From: Akanthomyces muscarius
Lineage: Eukaryota; Ascomycota; Sordariomycetes; Hypocreales; Cordycipitaceae
Direction of reading: 5' to 3'
Assembly (NCBI RefSeq): GCF_028009165.1
Contig: NW_026611618.1
Location: 1,116,001 to 1,180,000 of the forward strand
Length of the DNA: 64,000 bases
The translations under genes were made by a program, and so were the position numbers. Within the stretch, counting starts at the first letter, position 1. Every line of letters begins with the position of its first letter. Shown in pieces: positions 22,001 to 33,593 of the stretch. A model generated the notes under the pieces. That model was not told where the DNA came from. It did not search any database and saw nothing but the letters and a program-made list of their open reading frames with translations.

Positions 22001-25000
22001 GCCGGCGTGGAAAGCTCCATCTCGAGGGTCATCGTAATAGCAGACGGAATCTCTGGGTGATGTGTTTCAGAGACAAACAATTGAGCGAGCATTCCCAAGG
22101 TGCTTGGAACGTAGCCGGAGAAGCTCAGGCCCGCGGCATCGGAAGCAAGAGATAGAGCCTCCAGGGCCCAATAGTGCACGATGGGATGAGGGTCGTTGCA
22201 GAGAGACATCAGGATACCCAAAATGGTCTTGAGGTGATACCCAGCGGCCATACCACCAACTTTGGTTTGGATGGATCCAAGCGCCATGGCACAGCCCGCT
22301 CGTGCACTAGGCTCGCGGTTACCGACAATGGTGTCCACCAAGTACTTGATTTCGTGATTCGTAAATGCATTTCCATAAACGTTGCAGAGTCTGGCTGTAG
22401 CAGCGTATCCCAGGCTTCGTACGTACTGGTCTTGGTCAATGACAAAGTCTCGCACAATGTCTTGAAGTAGCTTTTCCACAGCAGTGTTGGTGACATCGCC
22501 GGCCGGAGACTTTGTTTCTCTAGTTGCAACCCGCATTGTGGCCAAGATTGCGGTGGCCACATTGACACTGATCGCGGCGTTTCTCGCCAGATCGCGCTGG
22601 AGAGAACCAGATGATCCAAAAGTTCGGATCTGCTCCAAAATGCTCTCTTGAACTTTGCCGGGTGTGAGAGGAAACGCGAAAGCAAATAGCTGAATGGCCA
22701 TGTTGATGACTTCTGTAGCTGGAGGGTCAGGGTTGGCTTCTTTCAGATCCAGGCTGCCAATGTAGAGAGTAGCAGCATCATGTTCTAAGCTGCCGCAAAT
22801 GGGTGATAGCAGGATGCGGTCAATGGTTTCCTCAGGCGAGTCGGATCGGGGTGCATCCTGAATGGTGGACTCGTGTTGACCAGGCAAGCTACGAACATTG
22901 AATCCGTGGACAAGACCAGTAATACCAAAGCCATCATTGTCGCCAACATCCCAGATAGATTCGTAGGTCGCTGCAGCATTGGCGATGGAAGCGCTTAGTG
23001 AATTGGCAGAATAGTTGTCGGGATCTGCAAAAAGAGAAATGGCTAGAGTAAGCAGATTAGACTGCAGAAGAGCTTCGCTGCCGCCTGCAGGACTTTGGTT
23101 GACCAGCTTGACATAGCATTGGAGGACTCGGCGCTGAACCATTTTCTCCAGATCTTGAAGTTGTATTGCAGGTGTCAGTCGTTGCGAGATATCTTCCGTG
23201 GTCTTCTTGCTTGGTAGCGTTTTCAAAAAGGCTGTTGTACTTTGCAGCATAGTAGCAATACGCTTAGACACATCCACAGTCAACAAGCGATTGTTGAACT
23301 CGAGGAACGCCAATATCGATCCGAGGGCACATTCTCGTACATGAGTGAGGAAGGAGGCTTCAAGCATACTTCTTGATGTAGTGTTGTCCTTGGCCAGTGG
23401 CTTCGGTAGTGCGTTCTTCCATAGCAAAAGCAGCTGTGATAGATGGATTTTCACAAAGTTGGGTCCGAGGGACATGAGACCACCGATCAAGATCCAGGCG
23501 ACTTGGATCTGGGTACTCGAGACTCGAAGCTCAGTTTGGCCCGAGGATTTTAGCAGATTCGTCGCCATGGTTAGAACACGACTGTTGATGTCCAGCGAAC
23601 CGTGGAGCGGTCGCAACGGGCTAGAACTGAGGGTCGCGGCCAACCCATGCGCCAAGCCGATGCATCGCCTTTGCGAATTTCTGCCGCCAGCGAGAAGGGA
23701 CAGCTCTCGGCTCAGGCTATTCATGCAGACGGACAGGCATGGCAACAGTTGTTGGGGACACGCTACAGCAAAGACCTTCATGCACTGTGACGCAAACACT
23801 TGAACAGAGTAACTGGGGTGCTGGAAAACTTGCAGTAGGCCATCGCGGCACGACTCAGCAAACTTATTTGTGGCAGACCCCAAGGACTGGATCAAAGCTG
23901 CAACGGCGCGTAGTGCTGTGATGAGGGTCTGCTTGGATGGCTCAGGACGTTCGGGTAGAGCAGCGGGGTAGTTTTTTAGGATGTTGTTGATCACGACCTC
24001 TGCAATCTTGACCTGGCCCGATTCTCCTAAAATCTTATTGCCAATGACGTCGTGGAGGAGGGTATCAATGATTCTGCGGGAAATCAAGAGGCGATAGCGA
24101 TTGTTGGCAACGCTCGTATTGCCCAGGATATCTGTAGTGAGCGTATCGACGATGAGTAGATAGTTTGGTTCGATAACGTTTTCGCCAAGCCGGCGGAACA
24201 GCTTGCCAAAGCACACGCCTATGGCGGCTCGTGCGCGATTGGATGTCGTAGGCTTCACGTACTGAGAGGCTAGCTGTCGGAGGATGTCGCCAAGTGAGAG
24301 GGCAAGATTTTCCTTGCGCTTCGCTCCCGGAGCAGGACTAGCGGTACGAGAGGGAATGTCATCGTCGTCGCCGGCAATGCCTGGAAGTGTAGATTGACGC
24401 TTCAGCTTGGGATTCACCTTTTTGCTTTTGGCGGGTTTGGCAGACGCGGCTTCAGAGTAGCCTTGTGCATAAGCCTCGGCGAGGCAACTCGCAGCGGCGT
24501 GTCGAACTTGAGCGATGGACGAATCAAAAGCTTTGAACATGGCAGTCTCGAGCTTGTCGAAGTCGGATGAGTTTCTAAAGTATACAGTGTGCTTCAAAAG
24601 AGTCTTAAGACACTGCGAAGCTGCAACAACAACCAAAGAGCCCTTGTCGCTGGAGGCATAGTTTCTGCCCTGCTTCCAAATGTCGCGTGCAATGCTCTCA
24701 TCCATGGAACCTTCGACAATGCCGATAATCTTGGCCAGAGCAGTAAAGATGGCAGCACGAAGGCCCGCATTACTGGAAGACGATTTGAGGAGCTTAACCA
24801 GCGCCGTGCAGCAGAGCTGGTGTAGCCCAATTGCGCTATCTCCGGCGGCAGCATACACATCGCCTAGGCAGACGACGGCCGCATGCTTTGCACGGGTCTC
24901 CGTATCGGTTTTCGACTTGGCGCCAGAAATGACGCCCGCCAGGTCATTGATCGTCTCGAAGAGAAGCTTGCGGTCGCCATGGGTGAAGACGTGGGCGAGG

Positions 25001-25317
25001 CATAGCCCCAGGTTGTTGCGGATCACCCTTGACGGCTGAGGGGCAGCGAGGTTGATGATGCGGAAGATTTCCTTCTTGAGGTAGAACTGCTGCGCCGTGC
25101 AGTCGTCGGCCTCGAGTTTGCGGACATATTTCGTTAAATCGGTAACAAAGGTGAGGAGAAACAGCTCCTGCTGCTCAGCCGGCAGGGACTGGAGCTTCGG
25201 AAGGTCGAGCTGCGGGTTGTCGCTCTTCTTCCCGTCGGCGGGCGGTGGTGCTGGTGGCGGCGTGGGCTGCGATTCGGCGGTCGGAGGTGGAGCTTCGGGC
25301 TCCTCGTTGGATGACAT
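19077..25317 (-). CDS. LAA1: HEATR5/Laa1-like HEAT-repeat protein
   Basis: Exon 1 is 25317-19615 and exon 2 is 19562-19077, separated by a 52-nt GT-AG intron (phase 0). Together they encode 2062 residues, close to yeast Laa1 (about 2000). The conserved N-terminal block reads QELFLLTFVTDLTKYVRKLE, then a run of HEAT-like helices with KHAAVVCLGDVYAAAG, and the family hallmark GLMSLGPNFVKIHLSQLLLL with WKNALPK near residue 620. Repeats continue to the end. The first 35 residues are proline-rich and disordered. Known role: Laa1 and HEATR5 bind the AP-1 adaptor and related factors and promote clathrin-mediated trafficking between trans-Golgi and endosomes. The start is the ATG at 25315-25317. Gene symbol is by family similarity. 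Confidence 0.9.
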
Positions 25318-25670
25318 GGTCTGCTGCTACTTTAGACCATTGAGAAGACTGAGGCCGTGTGCAGTGGGCTGTTTTGTTGCCCAGAGTGGCGTCCAAGTTG
25401 TCGTGTGCAGTTTGCAGAGACTCAAAAGTCCAGATGAGATGCTGTGGACAACAGGGGCAGCGACAGCCACTTGCAGTGACGAGCAGCCCACTGGAGCTTC
25501 GGTGGGTTCGCTCCCTTTTCGGGGCGGCACTTTGGGCAGCGGGGCGACCTTGAAGCTCAGGGGAACATCTTTAACCCGTCTCGCATCTGCCATCACGGAA
25601 CTCACATGTTGCATCATTTACACCTTGCTAAGGAGAAATCACTGGGCTTTCCGAACACCGTTGGCTCTGA
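25318..25670. promoter_or_regulatory. Bidirectional promoter region
   Basis: 353 bp between the divergent starts of the HEATR5-like gene (minus) and the TACO1-like gene (plus). It must hold both promoters and leaders. No clear TATA box or specific operator is visible. Confidence 0.5.
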
Positions 25671-26697
25671 ATGGCAGCGATGATGCTTCCAAAGCGCTTT
25701 GCTGGTGTGCTGGCACAACTTGTAGCACGCCCAGTCGCTACCCCTCGGGTAAGGAAGTGTCCTGCGTGCAGACAGCATCTGAGCACGACGAGGCCCAGAG
25801 AAGCTGGCCATAACAAGTGGTCTAAGACGAAGCATATTAAAGCGGTGACGGACAAGAAGAAGATGGTTGAACGCACAGCCTTTACAAAACTTATTACCAT
25901 GTACTCGAGAAGTATGTAGATTCTATCCTACTGGCGTGCGGCATGCACTAACACTACTGTAGTGTATGGAGACGATATTCAGTTTAACCCAGCACTTGCC
26001 AATGCGATTGCAGCTGCCAATAAAGGTAAATCATAAAAAGAATGCCCATGCAAAGCATTTTTTTTTTTTAACAAACTCATCAGCCAGCATCCCAAAGGCA
26101 CTAATAGAAGGTGCCATCGCAAGTGGGCAGGGCAGATCGGCTTCTGGGGCAAAGCTAGAGCCCATGACCTTGGAGTTTCTTGTACCGCCTGAAATTGCTC
26201 TGATTGTCGATATCGAAACGGACAACAAGCAGCGCACGCTCCAGGATCTGAAGCTCGCCGTGAAAAAAGCCGGAGGAATCACAGGCTCGACAGCATTCAA
26301 CTTTGCGCGCCGCGGCCGTGCCGTGTTCAAGCCCAAGGATGGCGGCGCTGCGCTCTCTGATCTCCTAGACGAGGCAATCGAGCACGATGGCGCGCAGGAT
26401 GTAGAAGGAAACGCCGAGGGCGGATACGTGCTGTGGACGGAGCCGTCGGTGCTCATGGCCATCACCAAGGCCTTTGCCTCCAAATTTGACCTCGAGCTAT
26501 CCGCGGCCGACATTGTCTGGGCGCCGAACGCGGACACAATGGTGAAACTAGATTCCGACGAGTCCGCGGTCACACTCTCCTCTCTTCTGACAACTTTGAA
26601 GGAACACTCGGAAGTCAAGGCCATATTCACAAACACCAAGCAAGGACGCGCCACAGAAGCTGCGTGGGAGGCCGTAGAAAGGCATCTTGATGTTTGA
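25671..26697 (+). CDS. YebC/TACO1-family mitochondrial translational activator
   Basis: Exons 25671-25911, 25963-26025 and 26084-26697 join in phase to 305 residues. The N-terminus (about 45 residues, Arg-rich, no acid) looks like a mitochondrial presequence. The mature start GHNKWSKTKHIKAVTDKKK corresponds to the universal AGHSKWxNIKHxKxxxDxKR motif of the YebC family. Then come NPALANAIAAANKASIPK and the AIASGQG block, and a domain containing GPGGVA-equivalent regions is replaced by KLEPMTLEFLVPPEIALIVD, as in fungal members. Mammalian TACO1 binds COX1 mRNA and supports cytochrome oxidase synthesis, while bacterial YebC helps translation of difficult sequences. The role here is inferred from family. 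It is convergent with the ankyrin gene. Confidence 0.9.
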
Positions 26698-27218
26698 TGT
26701 CCTGCAGAACGCAAGCCAGCTATTGTGAAATACTGTACAATATTGTGATATTATGGGAAATTTGCAAAAAACCTTTTGTTTATTTCATTCTCCTGTATCT
26801 TTACGTAAAGAGTCACAGAAGGTGCCGCGAATCCGGCGCCGTTGCCGTTGTTATTATGTTGAAGCTATGTTTAGAACAGAATAGGACCCATTGTTGAGAA
26901 ATTAGTGCTTGAAGGCCTGTGCCAGAGCTTTACCTTATAGAGTGATGTCCTGAGCGCCGCCGGATGCTCGACAGCTGTTGCTCCATGCATGATTGCACGT
27001 TTATGTCGAGAGAAAATAAAAAAAGAATTATGCTAGAGCAGCCACGCACAATGCTACATTTGTACCAAAATAAAAAGCAAAAAGACACTTACTTGAGTTG
27101 TGAATTGCTTCATTTGACTGGCAACAAATGAATTTAGTTACCTGGACAACCTTGACTTAGTACTGTGTGTTGTGTCAGTAGGGAACTATACTGCCGTAGA
27201 ATAACTTCGTTTTCCTGA
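26698..27218. other. Convergent 3' intergenic region
   Basis: Lies between two 3' ends. It contains A-rich tracts (for example about 27014-27030) that may serve 3'-end formation of both genes. No gene is seen. Confidence 0.4.
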
Positions 27219-30200
27219 CTAACATATCTCATCTGCATTGCTTTTAGTGTACCGTTCGAACAGTTCGACAACCCCCGGTTTGCGGAATGCCTTTGCCCTA
27301 CTCATTGGCGTCTGTCCATCTTCTACGGGCCGGCAGGTATCTGCACCAGCTTCCAGCAGAGTCTTGGCGACTCCTGTGGTAATGTTGCCAGATGAAGCGT
27401 AGTAGAGCGCCGAGTGGCCCCGCGCGTCCCATGCCTCAACGTCAACAGTCGGCCACAGCGTCAGGACGCGCACCACCTCCAACGAACTGGCCTTGACTGC
27501 GTGGTGGAGGAGCATTGATCCTCCGCGCAATCTGTAGTTTGGGTCTGTTCCTTGCTCCAGAAGCTCCTGTACTGTCTTGCCATCATTATCTTCAACCGCC
27601 TGGTAGAGCGCCAGTGTCTGCCATGCCTCCGTTGGAATGGCCCTCTTCAGTCGATCCTGCACGAACCCCAGTAATTCTTCGTCGCCGCTGCCGGCTGCGA
27701 GCTTCAGCGCAGCGTCAGATACCGGGACGGCATCTCCTCTTATTTTCACAAACAGTTCTATCAACCTCAGTGCCCCCATCTTCCTCCCAATAGCAAACTC
27801 TACTACTTGCTCCGTGAGTTCAGCTTCTCCATCGCGCCAACAGAGCAGCCATTTCATTGTTTCTTCATCGAAATCGCAATTCCTCGCGCCAACTTTCAAC
27901 ATTTCTTCTGTAACATAGAAGCTCTCTCCCATGTGACGAGCCAACAGTTCGAAAATCTTGTGCTGCCTTGGTCCAATCCCCAGAGTCTTGATCTTCAGAT
28001 GCCCTTCCACTCGGTCAATTGTAGACAAACGAACAAAAAGGCTGTCGTCTAGAAACATTGACCCCGACTTCAATGTGATGGCGACTTCATTTTCGCCATT
28101 GGACTCAAACACTCTCAAAAAAAGACCGCCCCTCTCTGTTAGAGACCCGACTGCCCCTGCCCCGTTTGCCATAACTGATTCATCGCTCCTGTAATCTCTC
28201 GGTCTCAGCTCTACCAATATCGCAAACTTGTGACCATCCAATCGCTCTCGGTTGAGATTCTCCAATGCAAATTCAACGCAGGCCCAATGCCCATGCATCA
28301 GAGCCCACCTCCATGGCTCTTGTCCATCAAATCTCACGTTCCAGTTTGCACCTTCCCTAATGAGAAGTTCCACGGTTTCTTCGTGATCGCTTGATAGAGC
28401 ACAGTACAATGGAGTAATGCCGCTCTGTGCAGCTTCATTTACCATACCAGTCTTCGCCCCTTGAAGTAGAAATTTTATAGTTTCATTTTGACCCTCTTCT
28501 GCGGCAAAGTGAAGCGGACTGCGTCCATCTTCGTCTTTTGTATAGATGCTCACTCTGCGATCCTTCATCAATACCTCAATTGCCGCGACGGAGCCTCCAG
28601 ATGCGGCGTGTGATAGAGGAGTTCGCCCAGACAGGTCCTTTGAGATTGGCAGGGCCTGATGGCTCAGCAATATTTTTATTATGTCGGTGTGCCCCTGTTC
28701 GGCAGCATAGCTCAGCGCGGTTCGGCCCAAACGATCGTGTGCATCAACATCGTGGCCCATTTCCAGGGTCGCCTTGACAACTTCTTGCCAGCCCTGTTGA
28801 GCTGCCCACGAAAGCACGGTACGGCCGCCCGCTCCCGCATCCAAACGCTCCACGCCTTTCTGGCTGAGTAGCCAGAGCGTTTGAACTCGGTCTTCGCCCG
28901 ATATGGCGTCGATAATTTGCTGAGGCGGAGGTATATAATCACACATTTGTTTCATAGACAGCTCTAGGTATCGATCCATAACCTCGGAAGCCTCTACAAG
29001 AAGATCCGGCAGAGTTGCCCTTGTCTTTTGTATCCAATCGAGCCCATTACGCGCGAATGACTGCAACTTCTGTGTCGAAGAGTACATGTGCGGTCGGTAT
29101 AGCTCCCCCAGCTCCAACATGATTGTGGCTAAGCTTGTATTTTCAGGGTGGTCCAGAGGGTCGTTTGTCATTTGGAGTGTAGTGTTCCAGGCCCATTGCA
29201 GAATTCTCTCTGCTTTTTCATATTCGTCCCCCCTTCTATAGTTCTCGGCAGTATTGATAATATGTGGCAGCTCTTCTTCGGCCAGCTGCAATTTGCCTCG
29301 GTTCCGAAGAGCTGAAACGATGATCGGATAAGCATCCTGCCTTGAACCAAGCCCGCTGCTTTCAAAGCAGTCGACAAGTTTGGATATCACATCATTCTGA
29401 AGAAAAAGACCCTCCCTTCCAAAGGAAATGCTCAATTTGCCCCCAACAGACTCAAGGGCTTCTGCGACACCACAAATGAATGAATGATAAACCTCGTGGG
29501 CGCAAAGGGTAGTGAGCGAGTGACGTATGCGAGTAGTCAAGGCAGATACTCCCGGACCGTTTGTGCTGTCTGGTTGTCTCAGAGCTTGCAACCCAGAAAA
29601 TCGCAAAAGCTCGATGCCATCTCTCGTTTTGTCACATGGCCAGAAAATTGGATAGAGAGCACCTTCGGAGAGCTCCGACCATAGAGTAGCTGGGCTTCTG
29701 TGCATAGTTCGAGGCACTAACCCAAACTTCCTGTGTGACGTCAATACTGGAAAATCTTCCATCCAGAATTTCATTTCCGCCTCTATTTGTAGGAGACGCT
29801 CGGCATGCTCATCCACTGCCCAGATACGCTCAGCACATACTTCTGCGGCAGCTGAAACGATGTTTTCAAAACTGTCTGTTGTTTCTGTCAATGGATCAGA
29901 TATCATTGACCACGCCGATAGGCCAATGACGGCCTCCAAGAAATTTTGTTCGATACGCCACGCGGAGAACTTATTCCCGTTTACTAGTGATCGTTCTAAA
30001 GACAGGTGTACCCAAGATTCTCGTGGTTGGTCGCCTGATCCCGGGCACCATGAGAGGTTGCTGGTCGACCAAGTAAAAGTTTGAGCCCGTTCCCAGGTCT
30101 TCTTTAGACTGGCGCGGGAAAATAGGACATGCGCACTTGCTTCAATAGCGCTCTTCAACTGAATCGCCGGAGATCGGCTTTTTACTAGCTCGTCGCCCCA

Positions 30201-31817
30201 CGCATTCGACACTCCTGGTGATGGCAGCCGTGGTTTGCTCGTCAATTCTGCAAGTCGTGCACGACAGTAAAACAGCCGGACACCATGATGTGGGAGGAAG
30301 GAATCGTCCGGGCACTCATTCTGCTTCAACCACTCAACGTGTTTCGCTTTTACTTCCTCCTCGACCTTTGATGGTGCGGTCGAGGATAGCCCCGAATAGG
30401 TGATGGCACAAGCGGACTTCACGCCGCCGGCGCAAGACTCCGTCAGAAGAATTGATCCTCCGCCACTGCTTGATGGCACACTAGTCTCAGTAGTAGTCGT
30501 ACTTGTGGATGTATTGTAATAAAAGGGTGTCGAAAGTCCATTTCCGCCATTGTTTCTGCTCCTTTCCATTTGCAGGACTAGCCAATCGAGCTCATAACCC
30601 TGCGCCTCGTCCGGACGATTGTACAGCAAGTTTTGCCCTCTTTTGAGCCGTTGTGTACGTAGCATCGAGCGTATGAGACTCATCGCCAAGATAGCACCAA
30701 GTTGGAACACGGAAACAGCCGAGTGCTGGGCACGCAGACTGACAAACTGCAAAATGAAGCCTACCATGGTCACGGCAACACTAACAGTTGTTGTTTTCGG
30801 ATGGTCAGATTGCTGGGGGTCTTTCCATGATGTAATGTATTCCCTGCTGGGAAGTATCGCATCTTGAAACGAAAACGAATCAAGCGTCTGGTCCCCGACA
30901 ACTTGATTTCCTGGCTGTACAACGTGCAGGGATGAGGGAGATTGTTTGCGTGTTTCCCTTTTGCGAAAAACCCGTTCTTTGGAGCTGACATCAATCAAGT
31001 GCGCACACCACCACATGCCAGAACATTGCAGCAGAGTTCCAAAGACCATCATCGGAAAAGCCCAAGGCGGAGCCTGAGTGTCATTCTTCTTCCAGCGCCA
31101 CTTGTACGTTGCTAGAGCGCCAAACCACAAGACCGAGGCCTGGAGTACAAGTCCAGCAAATGCGGCCAGCCAATTGACGAGTTTGGGGTGCTTCTTTATT
31201 CCGTAATTGAGAGACAAATTGGGGTTGGGAGCAAACTTCATGGTGCGATCGCTTCCATTCTCAGCGTCTCCCCCCACAGCTGCGCCGTTTTCGGTCCACC
31301 CAGCGTCTCGTGCGACAGAGCTGCCAATATATTCTTGGAACGTGTAAATGCCACACTTTGCCGCTACATCGTCTTTGGCTCCGTCATGGCTGCCCAGCTT
31401 CTCGTAAAAGCTGGCGCCCCTAGGTTCATGGACCAGTTCCGCAATCTTGGGCCGCCCAAACACGCGCACAACAGCACCATTATGGTAGAGCTCACAGACG
31501 TCACGGCTGGTGGAGGAGCACAGTTCCGCCTCGGCGACGCCGCCTCCTTCCTGGGCGCGACCGATGAAAGCGCGCAGGGACGGGCCGCCGCAGACGCGAA
31601 TGGCGGAGACGACAGCCGTGAGGATGCCCAAGGGCACCATGGCGAATATAAAGGTATCGAGCCTGGTGGTGGATTCGCTCAGGAATTGCTTGGTGACTTG
31701 TTCGCCAAAGAGGGCAAGGATGGGCGCGAGGTCAGAGGCGAGGTTGTTGGAGAAGTCGTCCCACCACTCTGCGTGGGCGAGCGCCACGAGGCACGGGAGA
31801 AGGCAATGAGGACGCAT
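27219..31817 (-). CDS. Large ankyrin-repeat membrane protein
   Basis: A single uninterrupted exon of 1532 residues. The first 17 residues (MRPHCLLPCLVALAHAEWW) look like a signal peptide, and hydrophobic segments follow near residues 55-75 and in the 210-370 region, so the N-terminal third is membrane-associated. The block AIRVCGGPSLRAFIGRAQEG and STSRDVCELYHNG is a signature of a fungal family of large ankyrin proteins. A long predominantly helical middle follows. Ankyrin repeats are at about residues 970-1190 (GRTVLSWAAQQGWQEVVKA, GRTALSYAAEQGHTDIIKI, GRSPLHFAAEEGQNETIKF) and again near 1430-1520 (GHSALYYASSGNITTGVAK). Function of these proteins is unknown; ankyrin arrays usually bind proteins. 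The N-terminal signal suggests the N-terminus faces a lumen or the cell exterior and the ankyrin region the other side, but orientation is inference. Confidence 0.85.
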   Translation of the reverse strand: MRPHCLLPCLVALAHAEWWDDFSNNLASDLAPILALFGEQVTKQFLSESTTRLDTFIFAMVPLGILTAVVSAIRVCGGPSLRAFIGRAQEGGGVAEAELCSSTSRDVCELYHNGAVVRVFGRPKIAELVHEPRGASFYEKLGSHDGAKDDVAAKCGIYTFQEYIGSSVARDAGWTENGAAVGGDAENGSDRTMKFAPNPNLSLNYGIKKHPKLVNWLAAFAGLVLQASVLWFGALATYKWRWKKNDTQAPPWAFPMMVFGTLLQCSGMWWCAHLIDVSSKERVFRKRETRKQSPSSLHVVQPGNQVVGDQTLDSFSFQDAILPSREYITSWKDPQQSDHPKTTTVSVAVTMVGFILQFVSLRAQHSAVSVFQLGAILAMSLIRSMLRTQRLKRGQNLLYNRPDEAQGYELDWLVLQMERSRNNGGNGLSTPFYYNTSTSTTTTETSVPSSSGGGSILLTESCAGGVKSACAITYSGLSSTAPSKVEEEVKAKHVEWLKQNECPDDSFLPHHGVRLFYCRARLAELTSKPRLPSPGVSNAWGDELVKSRSPAIQLKSAIEASAHVLFSRASLKKTWERAQTFTWSTSNLSWCPGSGDQPRESWVHLSLERSLVNGNKFSAWRIEQNFLEAVIGLSAWSMISDPLTETTDSFENIVSAAAEVCAERIWAVDEHAERLLQIEAEMKFWMEDFPVLTSHRKFGLVPRTMHRSPATLWSELSEGALYPIFWPCDKTRDGIELLRFSGLQALRQPDSTNGPGVSALTTRIRHSLTTLCAHEVYHSFICGVAEALESVGGKLSISFGREGLFLQNDVISKLVDCFESSGLGSRQDAYPIIVSALRNRGKLQLAEEELPHIINTAENYRRGDEYEKAERILQWAWNTTLQMTNDPLDHPENTSLATIMLELGELYRPHMYSSTQKLQSFARNGLDWIQKTRATLPDLLVEASEVMDRYLELSMKQMCDYIPPPQQIIDAISGEDRVQTLWLLSQKGVERLDAGAGGRTVLSWAAQQGWQEVVKATLEMGHDVDAHDRLGRTALSYAAEQGHTDIIKILLSHQALPISKDLSGRTPLSHAASGGSVAAIEVLMKDRRVSIYTKDEDGRSPLHFAAEEGQNETIKFLLQGAKTGMVNEAAQSGITPLYCALSSDHEETVELLIREGANWNVRFDGQEPWRWALMHGHWACVEFALENLNRERLDGHKFAILVELRPRDYRSDESVMANGAGAVGSLTERGGLFLRVFESNGENEVAITLKSGSMFLDDSLFVRLSTIDRVEGHLKIKTLGIGPRQHKIFELLARHMGESFYVTEEMLKVGARNCDFDEETMKWLLCWRDGEAELTEQVVEFAIGRKMGALRLIELFVKIRGDAVPVSDAALKLAAGSGDEELLGFVQDRLKRAIPTEAWQTLALYQAVEDNDGKTVQELLEQGTDPNYRLRGGSMLLHHAVKASSLEVVRVLTLWPTVDVEAWDARGHSALYYASSGNITTGVAKTLLEAGADTCRPVEDGQTPMSRAKAFRKPGVVELFERYTKSNADEIC

Positions 31818-33244
31818 GATAACGACGGTCTCGCAAGATGCTCATTATGATGCGATGAGGTGAGGACTTTGTTGCAAAAGTCATGGCATACCCCCTGTCA
31901 ATGGAGGCAGGCTAAACCTGCAGGTCCATTTTGCGCTGCATGATAGGATTGGGCGCGTAGCCCCGGTCATTGGAGGCCGAGCTGAGCCTGCAGGTCCATT
32001 TTACGCGCCGTGGTGAAATTCGGTGAGCAAAGAGGGACGAGGAACGCACGTCGATCGTCGCGGATAAATGCGCACTCATAAATGAATCGGGACAATTGTG
32101 AGGCAGTTGTTGAAGTGCGAGCAGTTGCCTCTCACTTGCTCGAATGAGTGGCGCAGCGGATACAATAAGAGGCGGGCTCGAAGAACGCAACATACCTTAC
32201 ACTTTTGTCGGTTGAATCTGCTCATTGCCCGTTCGCAAACTCTACATTTACTGCTTACGACACGGAGGGGCAGCCAGTATCGAGCTGCTTAGATAAAAAC
32301 CCAAGGGCAGATATGGGTGGAACACAAGTCCGAAATTGAGCACCTTGTCAACTGTAGGGCGAGACCAAACAGAAAGGTTGTGACAACTATCCTCTGAAAG
32401 AAACTATAAATCCCTCTGGGCCCTCCTGTCCAGTGTTTTCTTGCACCCGCAGCTCCAGGCGGCGTGGCTAATCAGGCTGATCACACCTCGAGAGGTACCA
32501 CATAGTAAACGCAACAGCAGCTTTGCCCCAGGAGCACAATGTCGAATACAAGATCGTGACCGCTACCGCTGTCTTAGTAGTTGAGGCAGCTTAAACAGCC
32601 CAGGCACTGGGATCTGAACTCCAGCGCTTTAAATCTGCGCATAGGGTGTCGATAATTTATAGCCTATGTAGTTCGCTGCTCATAGCGACATGGAAGGAGA
32701 GTCGATCAGTTGATTTGACGCCAGGTCCTGGCACAACAGCTATCAAGTATCATGATGGCCAAGCTCATTTTCGAGCGTTATCGTCGTCTTCCTCGACAGG
32801 GGCGCTTGTTGCTCATCTCTCGTCTTTCAGCTCGGAGTCAGTAGCCGGATCAAGGCTTATTTCGGCGGCATCACCATAGGAAGATTTGAAAAATGCTGTT
32901 CTTAGTCTGTTTATTATTCGCGGGCGCGGGCCGACAGCCGACGGTCCTCAATTCGGTAGCCAAAGATCGTGCTACTGCTTGTCCGTATCACACTTGGTAG
33001 GCCAAGAGAAGATGTCCCCATTAGGTGCTCAGCTGGACGAGCTCAAAAAGAAACATCTGCATGTTTGCACCGGTTCAAGGGGGTCGCGGCAGCAGCGCAG
33101 GGAGGATGCGATTGTTTTCAGAGAATATACAGCTGTAATTTTTGTTTTGTCTCCCTCTTCCATCGTACAAGTTGTTACAGTCTACGCACGCAGGGCTCAT
33201 AATCTGGCCAGCAACTATGATACATTTTCTTCATCAATATGGGA
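31818..33244. other. Intergenic region with a 70-bp imperfect direct repeat
   Basis: Upstream of the ankyrin gene. A block at about 31890-31936 (atggaggcaggct, then cctgcaggtccatttt) is repeated 70 bp downstream at about 31960-32006. The remainder has no supported gene; longer open frames near 32886-33452 are antisense to PET100 and have no family motifs. Confidence 0.5.
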
Positions 33245-33593
33245 TCAAGAATCATTTCCACTGCGGCCCCCTCCCTCGCCTCTGGCGCGCTGCTCCTCCT
33301 CGAAGCGAGCCTGCTTGAAACGTTGTCGGGCAAGCATGCGGTCGTATTCAATCTTGAGCTCTTCGCGGTCGCGCGGCAGCTTGTTGCACTCTTCGGGTCG
33401 CGGCCAAAATTCGGGGACGGAGAAGCGGTTGTCAAGATTCGTGCCAAAGTAGTACATGATGCCAATCGGAAACATGACATACACGCCGAACTGGTGGTTT
33501 TGTCCAGGTCAGTGCTGATGAGCCAAGGGGCCGCGAGAGGCGGCGCAAGAGCTCAGTTCTTACCTTAAACACCTCCAAATTTAGACCAGCCAT
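33245..33593 (-). CDS. PET100: Pet100-like cytochrome c oxidase assembly factor
   Basis: Exon 1 is 33593-33564 (MAGLNLEVFK, 10 codons) and exon 2 is 33490-33245. The intron has GT-AG ends and phase 0, and the product is 91 residues. The sequence MAGLNLEVFKFGVYVMFPIG followed by IMYYFGTNLDNRFSVPEFWP is the Pet100 hallmark: a short N-terminus leading straight into a single transmembrane helix at about residues 11-29, then a charged C-terminal tail with EEL and basic residues. Known role: mitochondrial inner-membrane chaperone that joins cytochrome oxidase subassemblies late in assembly. The C-terminal tail is rich in Arg, Glu and Gln and probably helical. The tiny first exon is easily missed. 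Confidence 0.92.
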
